Below are positions 7,084 to 13,537 of a stretch of DNA of 15,780 nt, piece after piece. Under the pieces are notes generated by a model. The model saw only the letters and a program-made list of their open reading frames with translations, ran no database searches and was not told the origin of the DNA. The DNA is from Candidatus Pacearchaeota archaeon (lineage in GTDB: Archaea > Nanobdellota > Nanobdellia > Pacearchaeales > GW2011-AR1): assembly GCA_002688875.1 (NCBI GenBank), contig NZDU01000047.1:2532-18311 (forward strand), read 5' to 3'. Made by a program: the position numbers and the translations under genes. Each line of letters opens with the position of its first letter. Position 1 is the first letter of the stretch.

Positions 7084-7184
7084 TGTTTTTGATCTGAATT
7101 AAGTGGTGTTGAAAGTACTGCCGGTTTTGGTTTCTTCTTCTTCGGCTTCTTCTTTTCTTTTCTAGCATTTCTTCCTTTAGCCAT
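7053..7184 (-). CDS. Very small lysine-rich protein, 43 residues
   Basis: It begins MAKGRNARKEKKKPKKKK and continues with a short proline-containing tail ending in WMKRWTSQN. Lys and Arg make up about 40% of the residues. The ATG is two bases after the stop of the ligase-like gene, so the gene is probably coupled to it. I recall similar Lys-rich MAKG-starting peptides in T4-like marine phages, without a known role. A nucleic acid-binding partner of the ligase-like protein is conceivable but is only an idea from position and charge. Confidence 0.65.
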   Translation of the reverse strand: MAKGRNARKEKKKPKKKKPKPAVLSTPLNSDQKQWMKRWTSQN

Positions 7185-7186
7185 TG

Positions 7187-8362
7187 TTATGTCCAATTCT
7201 TTTGCGTAGTTAAATTAGTACGTGAAAATGCTAGTCTATCTACTAACTTAACAGCATTGCCACCTGCGTTGATGGCCACGAAACCTTCTGGGTCTGTTAC
7301 TTGAAGGCCTGTATTTGTTTTTTTAAACGTACCAATTTGTTGTATGTTTTTTAATTTGTATAATATAATGTTTTTTGCTTTAATTGTAGTATTGTACATA
7401 TTAAGCATTTGAGTTAATCCAATTTTATTATCTGATAAGAACTGTAATTGGTCTCTTATCTGTTCTACTCTTACTTGTTTTGCTGTGTCTTGTTTAAGTC
7501 CTGCTAATTCTTTTTCTTTTTTTGCACGATAAAATGTTGCGAAATTATCAATAATATCAGTAGGTCTGCTCACACCTACTCCTTTTTTAATTTCTGAATT
7601 AACAAATATTTTAAATGTATTAATAAATTCTGAATTAGATTGCATTGCTTTCCATACAGCATTAGGTACTGATTTAGGATTAAGATATTTCATTGCTATT
7701 TGGATTTCTAGTTGTTCTGGTTTTGTTAATGTAACACTACCTGAAATGTTTTTAATTGTAGCATCATCTACCCAAACATCTGCAGTTTGATTTAATCCAC
7801 TAATGTCTGCTCCAAAGTGTGCATCCATACCAGCAAGTGTTTCACCTACGTAAGTAGTGTGGAATGCTATGCCCATTCTTGCTCTGTTTATTTTATTGTA
7901 TAGTTCTGTACCTTTGTCTACTTTGTAAACAATTGTGTTAGGTTGAAATGTTATTGCGTCACCTGTGTCTTGTTTGATGTTATCATCAAACAGTAAGTCG
8001 CCTTGCAATACTTGTTTAATGCCTAGTCGTTTCAAATAAATGAAAGCATTTTCCATTTTATCACCTAGGTTACCTGGATAAAAGTTTCTAATTTGTGTAG
8101 GAGTGTATGCGGCCTTAGATGTTTTATTAAAGACACCTTTAGTTCCTACAAAGAATCGTTTATTTTGAGGATCGGCACCACAGATAATAGCAGGAGCACC
8201 ATCCCATTTAACAGTTAGTTTTGATTCAGATCCAACGCCTTGCAATAGATCAAGTATGCCTGCTAGATATTCTCTTACAGTCAATACACCTTCAGCACCA
8301 GAATTGATTATCTCATCTTCTATGTGTTCTAAATGAATATTTTTTGCTTCTGTTAGAAACAT
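7187..8362 (-). CDS. Putative covalent nucleotidyltransferase (ligase-superfamily-like)
   Basis: This 391-residue protein shows motifs in the order found in DNA/RNA ligases and mRNA capping enzymes. Motif I is VKWDGAPA (Lys52-x-Asp-Gly), with the lysine that would carry AMP or GMP. A motif III-like stretch is QVLQGDLLFDD (about 107-117), a IIIa-like stretch is GIAFHTTYVG (about 154-163), motif IV is DPEGFVAI (Glu359-Gly) and motif V is AVKLVDR (Lys372). A long helical insert (about 200-340) separates IIIa from IV, unusual for a ligase. The pairing of KxDG with a C-terminal EG and K motif makes chance unlikely. I recall the family as a hypothetical protein (DUF6267) of T4-like marine phages. 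Activity is untested. It follows a small helical gene by one base and is followed by a Lys-rich peptide. Confidence 0.85.
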   Translation of the reverse strand: MFLTEAKNIHLEHIEDEIINSGAEGVLTVREYLAGILDLLQGVGSESKLTVKWDGAPAIICGADPQNKRFFVGTKGVFNKTSKAAYTPTQIRNFYPGNLGDKMENAFIYLKRLGIKQVLQGDLLFDDNIKQDTGDAITFQPNTIVYKVDKGTELYNKINRARMGIAFHTTYVGETLAGMDAHFGADISGLNQTADVWVDDATIKNISGSVTLTKPEQLEIQIAMKYLNPKSVPNAVWKAMQSNSEFINTFKIFVNSEIKKGVGVSRPTDIIDNFATFYRAKKEKELAGLKQDTAKQVRVEQIRDQLQFLSDNKIGLTQMLNMYNTTIKAKNIILYKLKNIQQIGTFKKTNTGLQVTDPEGFVAINAGGNAVKLVDRLAFSRTNLTTQKNWT

Positions 8363-8363
8363 A

Positions 8364-8642
8364 TTAATCCTGTACTGATTTAGGTTTTTTATCTTTTGCT
8401 TCTTTTAATTTTTTAACAGCACGTATGAATTTATTTGCAACGCCAGTTCTTATTGAGTTAATAAATCTTTTTTCTAAATCTTGGGCAATTTCATCATCAA
8501 AGTTAGAGTTAATTTCATTTATTATATCTGTTGCTTCAGCAATCGCGTGTTTGGCTCTATCCTCAATGATTAATTCTTTGCTTGGAACACCTAGTCCCAT
8601 GCTCTGTAGTTCTTGTAATATTGATCTAGTATTTCTTTTCAC
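8364..8642 (-). CDS. Small helical protein upstream of the ligase-like gene, GTG start
   Basis: A 92-residue, mostly helical and charged protein, beginning at a GTG (8642) as (M)KRNTRSILQELQSMG and ending with a basic tail (AVKKLKEAKDKKPK). A hydrophobic/acidic helix covers about residues 30-60 (EATDIINEINSNFDDEIAQD). No in-frame ATG lies upstream; an internal ATG at residue 15 would drop the first helix. I recall a similar protein just before the ligase-like gene in cyanophages, so the two may act together. This is recall and position only. Confidence 0.75.
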   Translation of the reverse strand: MKRNTRSILQELQSMGLGVPSKELIIEDRAKHAIAEATDIINEINSNFDDEIAQDLEKRFINSIRTGVANKFIRAVKKLKEAKDKKPKSVQD

Positions 8643-8686
8643 GACACAGTATTTACTTTACTTTATTGATTTATTTTATATTCTTA

Positions 8687-9454
8687 CTATAATAATGTAC
8701 AGATCATTAAGCATTTTTTGGTCTTAATACCACGTTTTATAAAGTTATCAGCACAATGCATTTGGTTGTTATCCCAATATCCTGCAGAACGTGGTTTCCA
8801 TTCAAAAATATTATCAATAGTAAGACTATCTAGGTGGTCGTATGGAAAATGACTCATATATTTTTCGTGTTCTTCGTGTGTAATGTGGTAACCTGGTTTA
8901 AGGTGATGTGTACCTGGTTTGTCGCAGATACGAGTTTTACCTGTTGTAGCATATGGTCCATCGTTACCTGCGTGTGATTCGCCTGTGTTGGTACTATCTT
9001 CTAAGTAATCTCTTTGATCAAATGCGATTGTATATGTTGGTATCCATGGGTCACTTGTTGTGTTGTCTATTGCTTCTACATCCATAGGCACTAATACCAT
9101 TTTGTATGGGATTTTTGTCTCATGCCAACGTAGGTCTGCGTGTATCTTCCATGGTTCAATTGCTTCATTAAATGCGAAAAAGTCTATGTTGTGGGGACCT
9201 ATCCATTTGACTAGTCTATCATTTAACATCTTTTGAATCATTTGCCCTGCAGGTTCGTCTGCAGAGAAACCTTTATAGTTGCTAACTTTGCCTTTCTCAT
9301 GATATTCTATAGTCAAGCACATACGTCTTAGTTTATCAAATTCCGATTGGGTTAAAAACTCGTAGTCGGCATTTGAAGCTGAATTACCTTGTTTCATTTT
9401 TTCAAGTTGATGAGTAGAGAATGATTTATCTATAAATTGGTGTTGGACGTTCAT
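8687..9454 (-). CDS. 2-oxoglutarate/Fe(II) oxygenase-like protein
   Basis: The 255-residue protein contains WKIHADLRW (His105-x-Asp107) and, 126 residues later, NNQMHCADNF (His233), followed after about 11 residues by IKTKKCLM with Lys244-Lys247. An HxD, a distal His and a basic residue 10-14 further on is the metal- and co-substrate-binding pattern of double-stranded beta-helix oxygenases. In most members the last residue is Arg; here it is Lys. The segment around 140-185 has many His/Thr/Gly. In phages such proteins may hydroxylate virion proteins or modify glycans; the substrate here cannot be told. It starts four bases after the sulfotransferase-like gene, so the two are probably expressed together. 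Confidence 0.75.
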   Translation of the reverse strand: MNVQHQFIDKSFSTHQLEKMKQGNSASNADYEFLTQSEFDKLRRMCLTIEYHEKGKVSNYKGFSADEPAGQMIQKMLNDRLVKWIGPHNIDFFAFNEAIEPWKIHADLRWHETKIPYKMVLVPMDVEAIDNTTSDPWIPTYTIAFDQRDYLEDSTNTGESHAGNDGPYATTGKTRICDKPGTHHLKPGYHITHEEHEKYMSHFPYDHLDSLTIDNIFEWKPRSAGYWDNNQMHCADNFIKRGIKTKKCLMICTLL

Positions 9455-9458
9455 ATAC

Positions 9459-10307
9459 TTATATATTTAAGAATTCTAACATTAGATCTAAATTTTTCTT
9501 ATGGTATTCTTTTAATTTAAGTCGGAGTTCTTCTGATTTATCAGGAAAGATAAGTTGCTTACATAAGTCTTGTGTAGGATTTACAAACAAGTCGTTATAG
9601 TCAACGATTATGTGTTTAATAGAATATTTTAAAAGAGTTGTTTTTAACCATTTAATAATGATTTGAGTTTGCTTGTAATTAACTGGGTCGTAGTCATGGT
9701 CTTGCCATATATTTTCTGGATTGTTTTTGTGTTGCTGTACAAATAAACTATACTCTTTTTTAAACACAGGTAATGAATTATGTTTAATATATTTTTTAAT
9801 TATTGGTTTAAGAAATGTGGGTTTCATGTCATTGCTAAATTTACAGTCAGAGTATCGTAACCATTTCTTAATTAAAAATAGCATTGCTGGAACTGTCCAT
9901 TCGTTGTTCTTATTTTTAATGCATATAACATAGCGAGTTTTTATTAGTTGTTGTATTACTTTTTCTTTTCTCTTTTGTGATAGGTCCAGATCAATGTTTG
10001 AATTATTATCTTTAGCAATCCATGGCATATGATATTGATAGCAATTAACTACATCATTTACATTTCCAATATATTCATTATTTTTATTCTTAAAGCCTTC
10101 ACCTGATGATTCTGTGCATAATTCATTTAATTTATTAGTCAAGAAGTTGCCTCCTGCTCCTGGCGAAAAGAATATAATAATTTTATTTTCAAATAAGTTT
10201 GACTCTAGGTTTAATAAATTAGTTTGGGTGCTGTTAGATATAAAATTATAGTAAAGTTTTCCGTATCTAGATTTTACTTTTTCAATAATTTCATTATAAT
10301 TTTGCAT
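9459..10307 (-). CDS. Sulfotransferase-like protein with P-loop-type motif
   Basis: This 282-residue protein has IIIFFSPGAGGNFLTNKL (about residues 43-60), a Gly-rich loop at the end of a hydrophobic strand that matches the PAPS 5'-phosphosulfate loop of the sulfotransferase family. Near the C-terminus is HIIVDYNDLFVNPTQDLCK (about 232-250), which matches the usual end of the fold (V-Y-E-D-L-x-x-N-P). The middle is AT-rich in codon choice and Lys/Asn-heavy. Such enzymes transfer sulfate to a hydroxyl or amine on glycans, lipids or small molecules; the acceptor is unknown. The second PAPS stretch (R-x-x-R-x-x-S) is not clear. It lies 20 bases after the terminator of the preceding unit and has no strong ribosome site. 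Confidence 0.75.
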   Translation of the reverse strand: MQNYNEIIEKVKSRYGKLYYNFISNSTQTNLLNLESNLFENKIIIFFSPGAGGNFLTNKLNELCTESSGEGFKNKNNEYIGNVNDVVNCYQYHMPWIAKDNNSNIDLDLSQKRKEKVIQQLIKTRYVICIKNKNNEWTVPAMLFLIKKWLRYSDCKFSNDMKPTFLKPIIKKYIKHNSLPVFKKEYSLFVQQHKNNPENIWQDHDYDPVNYKQTQIIIKWLKTTLLKYSIKHIIVDYNDLFVNPTQDLCKQLIFPDKSEELRLKLKEYHKKNLDLMLEFLNI

Positions 10308-10327
10308 ATTGTCATTATTTAACTCAT

Positions 10328-10360
10328 AAAAAAAGTCCCACTTAAAATAGGGCCTTTTTT
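10328..10360 (-). terminator. Hairpin terminator after the 74-residue gene
   Basis: On the minus strand AAAAAAG pairs with CTTTTTT, then after a G-A mismatch CCC pairs with GGG, with a ten-base loop. It starts 23 bases after the gene's stop and ends in seven T. Confidence 0.7.
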
Positions 10361-10383
10361 AAATTTTATATGTTACTTAATTC

Positions 10384-10608
10384 TTATGTACCTTTTTGGA
10401 CACAAAGAATAATGGAGTTGGCCGGAAATTTTGCCTCTGTGGTCACTGTGCTACCTGAAATTCCAGAGACTCTTGGTGCACCTACATCGCCATCCCCACC
10501 TCTATTGCATAATACAAAAATGTCGGCTGTGTTAGTTGCATCACAATTAACCATTTCAAAAGAATTTGCTTTGGCTCCACCTATTGTAACTATGTCTACT
10601 TTTGCCAT
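10384..10608 (-). CDS. Small probable structural protein with own late promoter and terminator
   Basis: A 74-residue protein with few charges, rich in Gly, Ser, Thr and Val (MAKVDIVTIGGAKANSFEMV to SIILCVQKGT). It reads like a short beta-rich virion protein or a tail-decoration protein; no domain is recognised. The unit is complete: the exact T4 late motif TATAAATA on the minus strand (10648-10655), a palindrome in the leader, AAGGAG eight bases before ATG, and a hairpin terminator directly after the gene (10328-10360). An out-of-frame ATG two bases before the true one is probably not used. Strong separate control suggests high late expression. Confidence 0.8.
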   Translation of the reverse strand: MAKVDIVTIGGAKANSFEMVNCDATNTADIFVLCNRGGDGDVGAPRVSGISGSTVTTEAKFPANSIILCVQKGT

Positions 10609-10619
10609 TGCATGGTCTC

Positions 10620-10631
10620 CTTTTCGAAAAG
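10620..10631 (-). other. Palindrome in the leader of the 74-residue gene
   Basis: The 12-base palindrome CTTTTCGAAAAG touches the AAGGAG ribosome site. As RNA it could fold as CUUU/AAAG and partly cover that site. Confidence 0.4.
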
Positions 10632-10647
10632 TGTTATAACTTCAAGA

Positions 10648-10655
10648 TATTTATA
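10648..10655 (-). promoter_or_regulatory. TATAAATA late promoter of the 74-residue gene
   Basis: The minus strand has the exact T4 late -10 element TATAAATA, 39 bases before the ATG at 10608. It lies in the gap between the stop of the radical SAM gene and the next gene. Confidence 0.75.
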
Positions 10656-10666
10656 CATTTTATTAG

Positions 10667-12214
10667 TTATTTAAACCAATTGTACCCTGTAGATTCTTCT
10701 ACATAGAGTTTTGGTTCTGGTTGTAAGTCGGCTAGGTAGTCTCTATACTTCATTGCCAGTAATTTTACTGCTTTAAGTCTAGTAGGACCACGCCACACAG
10801 GCCAATTATGCTTAATTGCTTCTTTTTGGACTTCAACTCTTCTACGTAATCGTTCATAGACATCTAGATCTGGGTTTGTAGTGCATTGCCATAAGTTAGT
10901 ATCTTTATTAGATGTTGTTTCTCCATTGTATATGTCTCCAGCATCTAAAAAGTACACACCGGAACTGTCTATCATTCTTTCTAAAGGTGTGTGTGCCATA
11001 AATTTTAATGATACACCGAAGTCAATGCCACGTATAGTTCCATCTGCTACATATTTTTTCCATCTAGGAAACATATCCAAAGTATCTTGTTGATCTTGTT
11101 TAGTTTCTGTAATGTATCCAACTAGCATAAGGAAAAAACAATGTAATTTATTTCTAGAGAATTCTTCTAGTTGCCATTCAGTATCATCATTAGTAAATTT
11201 CTTATCCATTTCCCAACGAACTTTATCAGACCCAGTTTCTACACCAACGTAAAAAGTATCGCCACCTGCTTCAGCAACCATATCGTAGTGTCCTTGAGGT
11301 AATTGTCTTTTAGGTCTAAATATAAATTGTCCACCCCACCTAAAGTCAACCTTATAATCATTTCTATATTTCGCTAGTTGTGTACACATATCATGGAATG
11401 CTTTAATTGATCCATTTATTAAACTATCTGTAAAGTAGAATCGTTCTACCCCGTGCTTTTCATAATGATTAATCATTTCAGATGCAATATTATTTCCACT
11501 TCTGAATCTAAATTTTGGCCAGTGTCTAGCAACATCACAATATGTGCAATGTCTGACACAACCTCTACTGCCAACTATAAAAACTTCTTTTTCATTTGGT
11601 GTTAGGTAATCATAGTCGTCTAAATTGTAATATCCATAGTCAGGGAATGGTAGGTTGTCTAGTTCATTAAGTTGTAAAGGCTTTGGATTGTTAACACCTG
11701 GTTGATTAAGATCTTCATTAAGAACCTTAACTACGGTTTCTTCACCTTCACCTGATATGTAGATATCACATAAACCTTTTCTTTTCATTATGTCTCCAAA
11801 GTTTTCTGCGTATTTGCCTACGTGATATGTTACAACACCTTGCCCGCCTAATATAATTGTTTTATTTTTTAAGTGTGTTCTTATAAAATCACATAATAAT
11901 TCTGTGAATAAATGGCATGAGCCACCAAATACTGATATCCATATTACATTATATAAATCAATTTTATCTTTATATTGACTAATAAATTTAATGCAAAGTT
12001 CTCGTTCACTATCAGTTATTGCTCGTTCTCCATCCCAAATTTGATCAAAGTTATAGTACTCTGAATGCTTACCTAACCATCGTAGGAAATTAATGTTAAG
12101 ATCTAATGCTTGTACATCTTGCCCAGCCTGTTTAATCACATTGCACACAATGGCAGTTGATATAGGTGGTCTATGTATTTCTAGTCTTGGAACGGATATC
12201 ACTAAATTTTTCAT
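10667..12214 (-). CDS. Radical SAM enzyme with B12-binding-type N-terminal domain
   Basis: The 515-residue protein has two domains. Residues about 1-170 look like a cobalamin-binding Rossmann domain (KNLVISVPRLEIHRPP, then IILGGQGVVTYHVGKY around 120-135 and YISGEGEET around 152-160). At 217-228, RGCVRHCTYCDV gives the CX3CX2C motif (Cys219, Cys223, Cys226) that holds the 4Fe-4S cluster of radical SAM enzymes. A TIM-barrel-like part follows (FRWGGQFIF, DTFYVGVETGSD). Such class B enzymes mostly methylate unreactive carbons or do similar radical chemistry; the substrate is unknown. It overlaps the upstream gene by 44 bases and has its own AAAGGA ribosome site. The phage host would need to supply cobalamin. 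Confidence 0.9.
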   Translation of the reverse strand: MKNLVISVPRLEIHRPPISTAIVCNVIKQAGQDVQALDLNINFLRWLGKHSEYYNFDQIWDGERAITDSERELCIKFISQYKDKIDLYNVIWISVFGGSCHLFTELLCDFIRTHLKNKTIILGGQGVVTYHVGKYAENFGDIMKRKGLCDIYISGEGEETVVKVLNEDLNQPGVNNPKPLQLNELDNLPFPDYGYYNLDDYDYLTPNEKEVFIVGSRGCVRHCTYCDVARHWPKFRFRSGNNIASEMINHYEKHGVERFYFTDSLINGSIKAFHDMCTQLAKYRNDYKVDFRWGGQFIFRPKRQLPQGHYDMVAEAGGDTFYVGVETGSDKVRWEMDKKFTNDDTEWQLEEFSRNKLHCFFLMLVGYITETKQDQQDTLDMFPRWKKYVADGTIRGIDFGVSLKFMAHTPLERMIDSSGVYFLDAGDIYNGETTSNKDTNLWQCTTNPDLDVYERLRRRVEVQKEAIKHNWPVWRGPTRLKAVKLLAMKYRDYLADLQPEPKLYVEESTGYNWFK

Positions 12215-12824
12215 CTATTTCCTTTAATATTTCTTCTATTTCTCGTATCTCTTGCATTTCATCGTCATAATGAAATACTTGTGTGTCGTTAGAGAAGTAA
12301 CCACGATCTGTTTCTAATGGTTTCTTCCATTTTTGATTTGTTAATGATTCATATAAAGGTATTTGATAGTTCATTTGATAGTATCCATTAAATGCTAGTT
12401 CTCCATTACCTTTAAAATTAGTTTTGTGATAGTCTTGCATACCTTCTGTGAACTCAACATAATAGTTGTCATCTAATAATAAATCAAGTATATCTACATC
12501 ATCTAGGGTAACTTTATCTAAATGAATTTCTAAATCTTCAACCATTTTGCCACCATCCATTACAGTATCCCACACATTGTTTGCTCCAAACCGTTTACCT
12601 TTCATACCTACTAGAAGATTGTTGCGTATTTCATTTGCATTTGCAACATCACAGTCTCGTAACATATCTGATTGTTCCCAACTTTGTCTATCTTGTAGTG
12701 TGTAGTCTAGTATTATTTTGTCTTCAAGGGTATCATTATGAATTATTTTGCCGTTGTGAGTAATCATTAATGTTGGCCATTTATTGCAGAAATCTGCGTG
12801 TGCTTCTAAATGTAATTGCGTCAT
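12171..12824 (-). CDS. Beta-rich protein, possible carbohydrate-binding virion protein
   Basis: The 217-residue protein begins TQLHLEAHADFCNKWPTLMI. Its first 135 residues alternate hydrophobic and polar residues as in beta strands, with Asp-rich turns (NGKIIHNDTLEDKIILDY, and DLEIHLDKVTLDDVDI about 105-120). This resembles a small beta-sandwich of the kind found in calcium-dependent carbohydrate-binding modules, and I recall similar cyanophage proteins. The resemblance is to a pattern only. The C-terminus (about 185-217) is an acidic coiled-coil helix (DEMQEIREIEEILKEIDEKF). It is 11 bases from the upstream gene and overlaps the radical SAM gene. Confidence 0.6.
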   Translation of the reverse strand: MTQLHLEAHADFCNKWPTLMITHNGKIIHNDTLEDKIILDYTLQDRQSWEQSDMLRDCDVANANEIRNNLLVGMKGKRFGANNVWDTVMDGGKMVEDLEIHLDKVTLDDVDILDLLLDDNYYVEFTEGMQDYHKTNFKGNGELAFNGYYQMNYQIPLYESLTNQKWKKPLETDRGYFSNDTQVFHYDDEMQEIREIEEILKEIDEKFSDIRSKTRNT

Positions 12825-12835
12825 ACTAGTAATAT

Positions 12836-13129
12836 TTAATCAACATCTCTGAGGTCGACCCATAAACGGAACCAGAACAAGTCTCTCTTATTGCTAAATG
12901 TTATCCATGATCTTTTATAGAATCCTAGTCCATCTGGAGAGTCTGGATTGTGTATGTGATCGTCGAAATGCCAACCAAAGTTCTTCTTAACGTTTTTATT
13001 AAGCCATCCAACCCAAAGAGCAGGTACACCTGCGTGTCCATTTGCGGCAGGTACTTCCCACTTGTATCTGTATTCAAACCCATACCCACAGTTTGGTCTA
13101 TCGATAGACATATAGTCTTCTAGATCCAT
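12836..13129 (-). CDS. Hypothetical small aromatic-rich protein, first gene of the minus operon
   Basis: The 97-residue protein is unusually rich in Trp, Phe, Tyr and His (seven Trp; FEYRYKWEV, HFDDHIHNPDSPDG, FWFRLWVDLRDVD). Its function is unknown; high aromatic content is common in small beta-rich phage proteins. A TATAAT with an extended -10 TGA lies only five bases before the ATG at 13129. If that promoter is used, either the message is leaderless or translation begins at the second ATG (residue 7, position 13111), which has a GAAG before it. I kept the first start because it gives the longer frame. It is the most upstream gene in the main minus-strand operon. Confidence 0.65.
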   Translation of the reverse strand: MDLEDYMSIDRPNCGYGFEYRYKWEVPAANGHAGVPALWVGWLNKNVKKNFGWHFDDHIHNPDSPDGLGFYKRSWITFSNKRDLFWFRLWVDLRDVD

Positions 13130-13134
13130 ACTGT

Positions 13135-13140
13135 ATTATA
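13135..13140 (-). promoter_or_regulatory. Extended -10 host-type promoter facing the minus operon
   Basis: On the minus strand TGATATAAT has the extended -10 form, with the hexamer ending five bases before ATG 13129. It is the mirror of the plus-strand promoter across the gap. No good -35 is seen. Confidence 0.45.
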
Positions 13141-13166
13141 TCAGTTTTATTGGGAGTTACTTAATA

Positions 13167-13260
13167 TTAACGGCCGAGTGTGTACATCTCTTTATGAGTT
13201 TTATATAGAGTTGGTTTCACCTAAGAGTGCGTACACACTTTGGCCGATGTCGAGATCCAT
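13167..13260 (-). pseudogene. Possible small gene broken by a one-base frameshift
   Basis: From an ATG at 13260 the minus strand reads MDLDIGQSVYALLGET and then reaches TAA (13203-13201). In another frame the sequence continues TLYKTHKEMYTLGR and ends with TAA at 13169-13167. Skipping one base would join the two into a protein-like 31-residue chain. A sequencing error, a recent mutation or chance are all possible. A TATAAT promoter (13314-13319) and GGAGG (13276-13280) lie upstream, but they fit better an ATG at 13268 in a third frame that stops after 15 codons. The same DNA holds a strong inverted repeat, which may be its real role. Confidence 0.25.
13171..13246. repeat. 76-base inverted-repeat element in the divergent gap
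   Basis: The arms CGGCCGAGTGTGTAC (13171-13185) and GTACACACTTTGGCCG (13231-13246) are complementary except for one bulged T and one G-T pair, about 15 pairs in all. Inside, CTCTT and AAGAG (in minus-strand RNA sense) can extend the stem after a small internal loop, and GGT/ACC can form a small inner hairpin. This fits a folded RNA or a DNA cruciform or protein-binding site. It is not a tRNA: no T-loop or anticodon arm is visible. Confidence 0.6.
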
Positions 13261-13313
13261 TCTTTCATAAAATGCCCTCCAGTATTATTGTAGTTGTAAT
13301 GCTAAAAAATCCT

Positions 13314-13319
13314 ATTATA
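13314..13319 (-). promoter_or_regulatory. Possible -10 promoter inside the divergent gap
   Basis: The minus strand has CGCTATAATAGG, a consensus hexamer without a clear -35. Downstream in the same direction come GGAGG (13276-13280) and an ATG (13268) seven bases later, a normal promoter, ribosome site and start order. Confidence 0.45.
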
Positions 13320-13359
13320 GCGGTGTTTTTAAGGAAATTAGATAAAATACATTCATCAA

Positions 13360-13387
13360 TTAAGGCCCTAACGAATTAGAGCCTTAA
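13360..13387. repeat. Hairpin with perfect 7-bp base and inner 4-bp stem
   Basis: TTAAGGC (13360-13366) and GCCTTAA (13381-13387) are perfect arms. After one C-A mismatch, CTAA and TTAG add four pairs around the loop CGAA (TTCG on the minus strand). It directly follows the 22-residue frame on the minus strand. There is no T run after it on either strand, so a terminator role is uncertain. Confidence 0.55.
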
Positions 13388-13394
13388 GATTAGG

Positions 13395-13463
13395 CTACTT
13401 ATTATCAAAATAAGGCGTACCAGCAAAGTCAAGATGGTCAACATAGGTATTTCTAACGACCAT
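13395..13463 (-). CDS. Very short open frame, 22 residues, possible peptide or gene remnant
   Basis: The minus-strand frame starts at ATG 13463 and reads MVVRNTYVDHLDFAGTPYF and three more residues, then TAG. AAGG lies nine bases before the ATG. The composition is protein-like and the frame runs on upstream without a stop for nine further codons (FKRPWL-like), but those have no start codon. It may be a small peptide or the 3' end of a lost larger gene. A hairpin (13360-13387) follows its stop directly. Short frames arise by chance, so confidence is low. Confidence 0.3.
   Translation of the reverse strand: MVVRNTYVDHLDFAGTPYFDNK
13398..13414. repeat. Small hairpin beside the 13360-13387 hairpin
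   Basis: CTTATT (13398-13403) and AATAAG (13409-13414) form a six-base stem with a five-base loop. Outer GC pairs can extend it across a two-base bulge. It overlaps the end of the 22-residue frame. Confidence 0.35.
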
Positions 13464-13531
13464 TAACCATGGCCTTTTGAAATTGTTTTAGCATTACCAC
13501 ACTTTTCCATTTTATTTGTTAATAAGTTTGC

Positions 13532-13537
13532 TATAAT
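13532..13537 (+). promoter_or_regulatory. Extended -10 host-type promoter for the plus-strand genes
   Basis: TGCTATAAT (TGn plus consensus TATAAT) at 13529-13537 ends 11 bases before the ATG at 13549. There is no convincing -35, as expected of extended -10 promoters. The predicted start lies about five bases before the ATG. Confidence 0.55.

Noticed and set aside
13171..13246. tRNA gene, because the element is 76 bases long with paired ends
   Set aside because: The stem is about 15 pairs instead of seven, and no T-loop, D-arm or anticodon arm can be drawn on either strand.
13170..13268. 33-codon frame from ATG 13268 with an in-frame TAG that could be read through
   Set aside because: Although promoter and GGAGG fit this ATG, the first part is only 15 codons and reads less like protein than the overlapping frame from 13260. 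No evidence for stop-codon readthrough is present.
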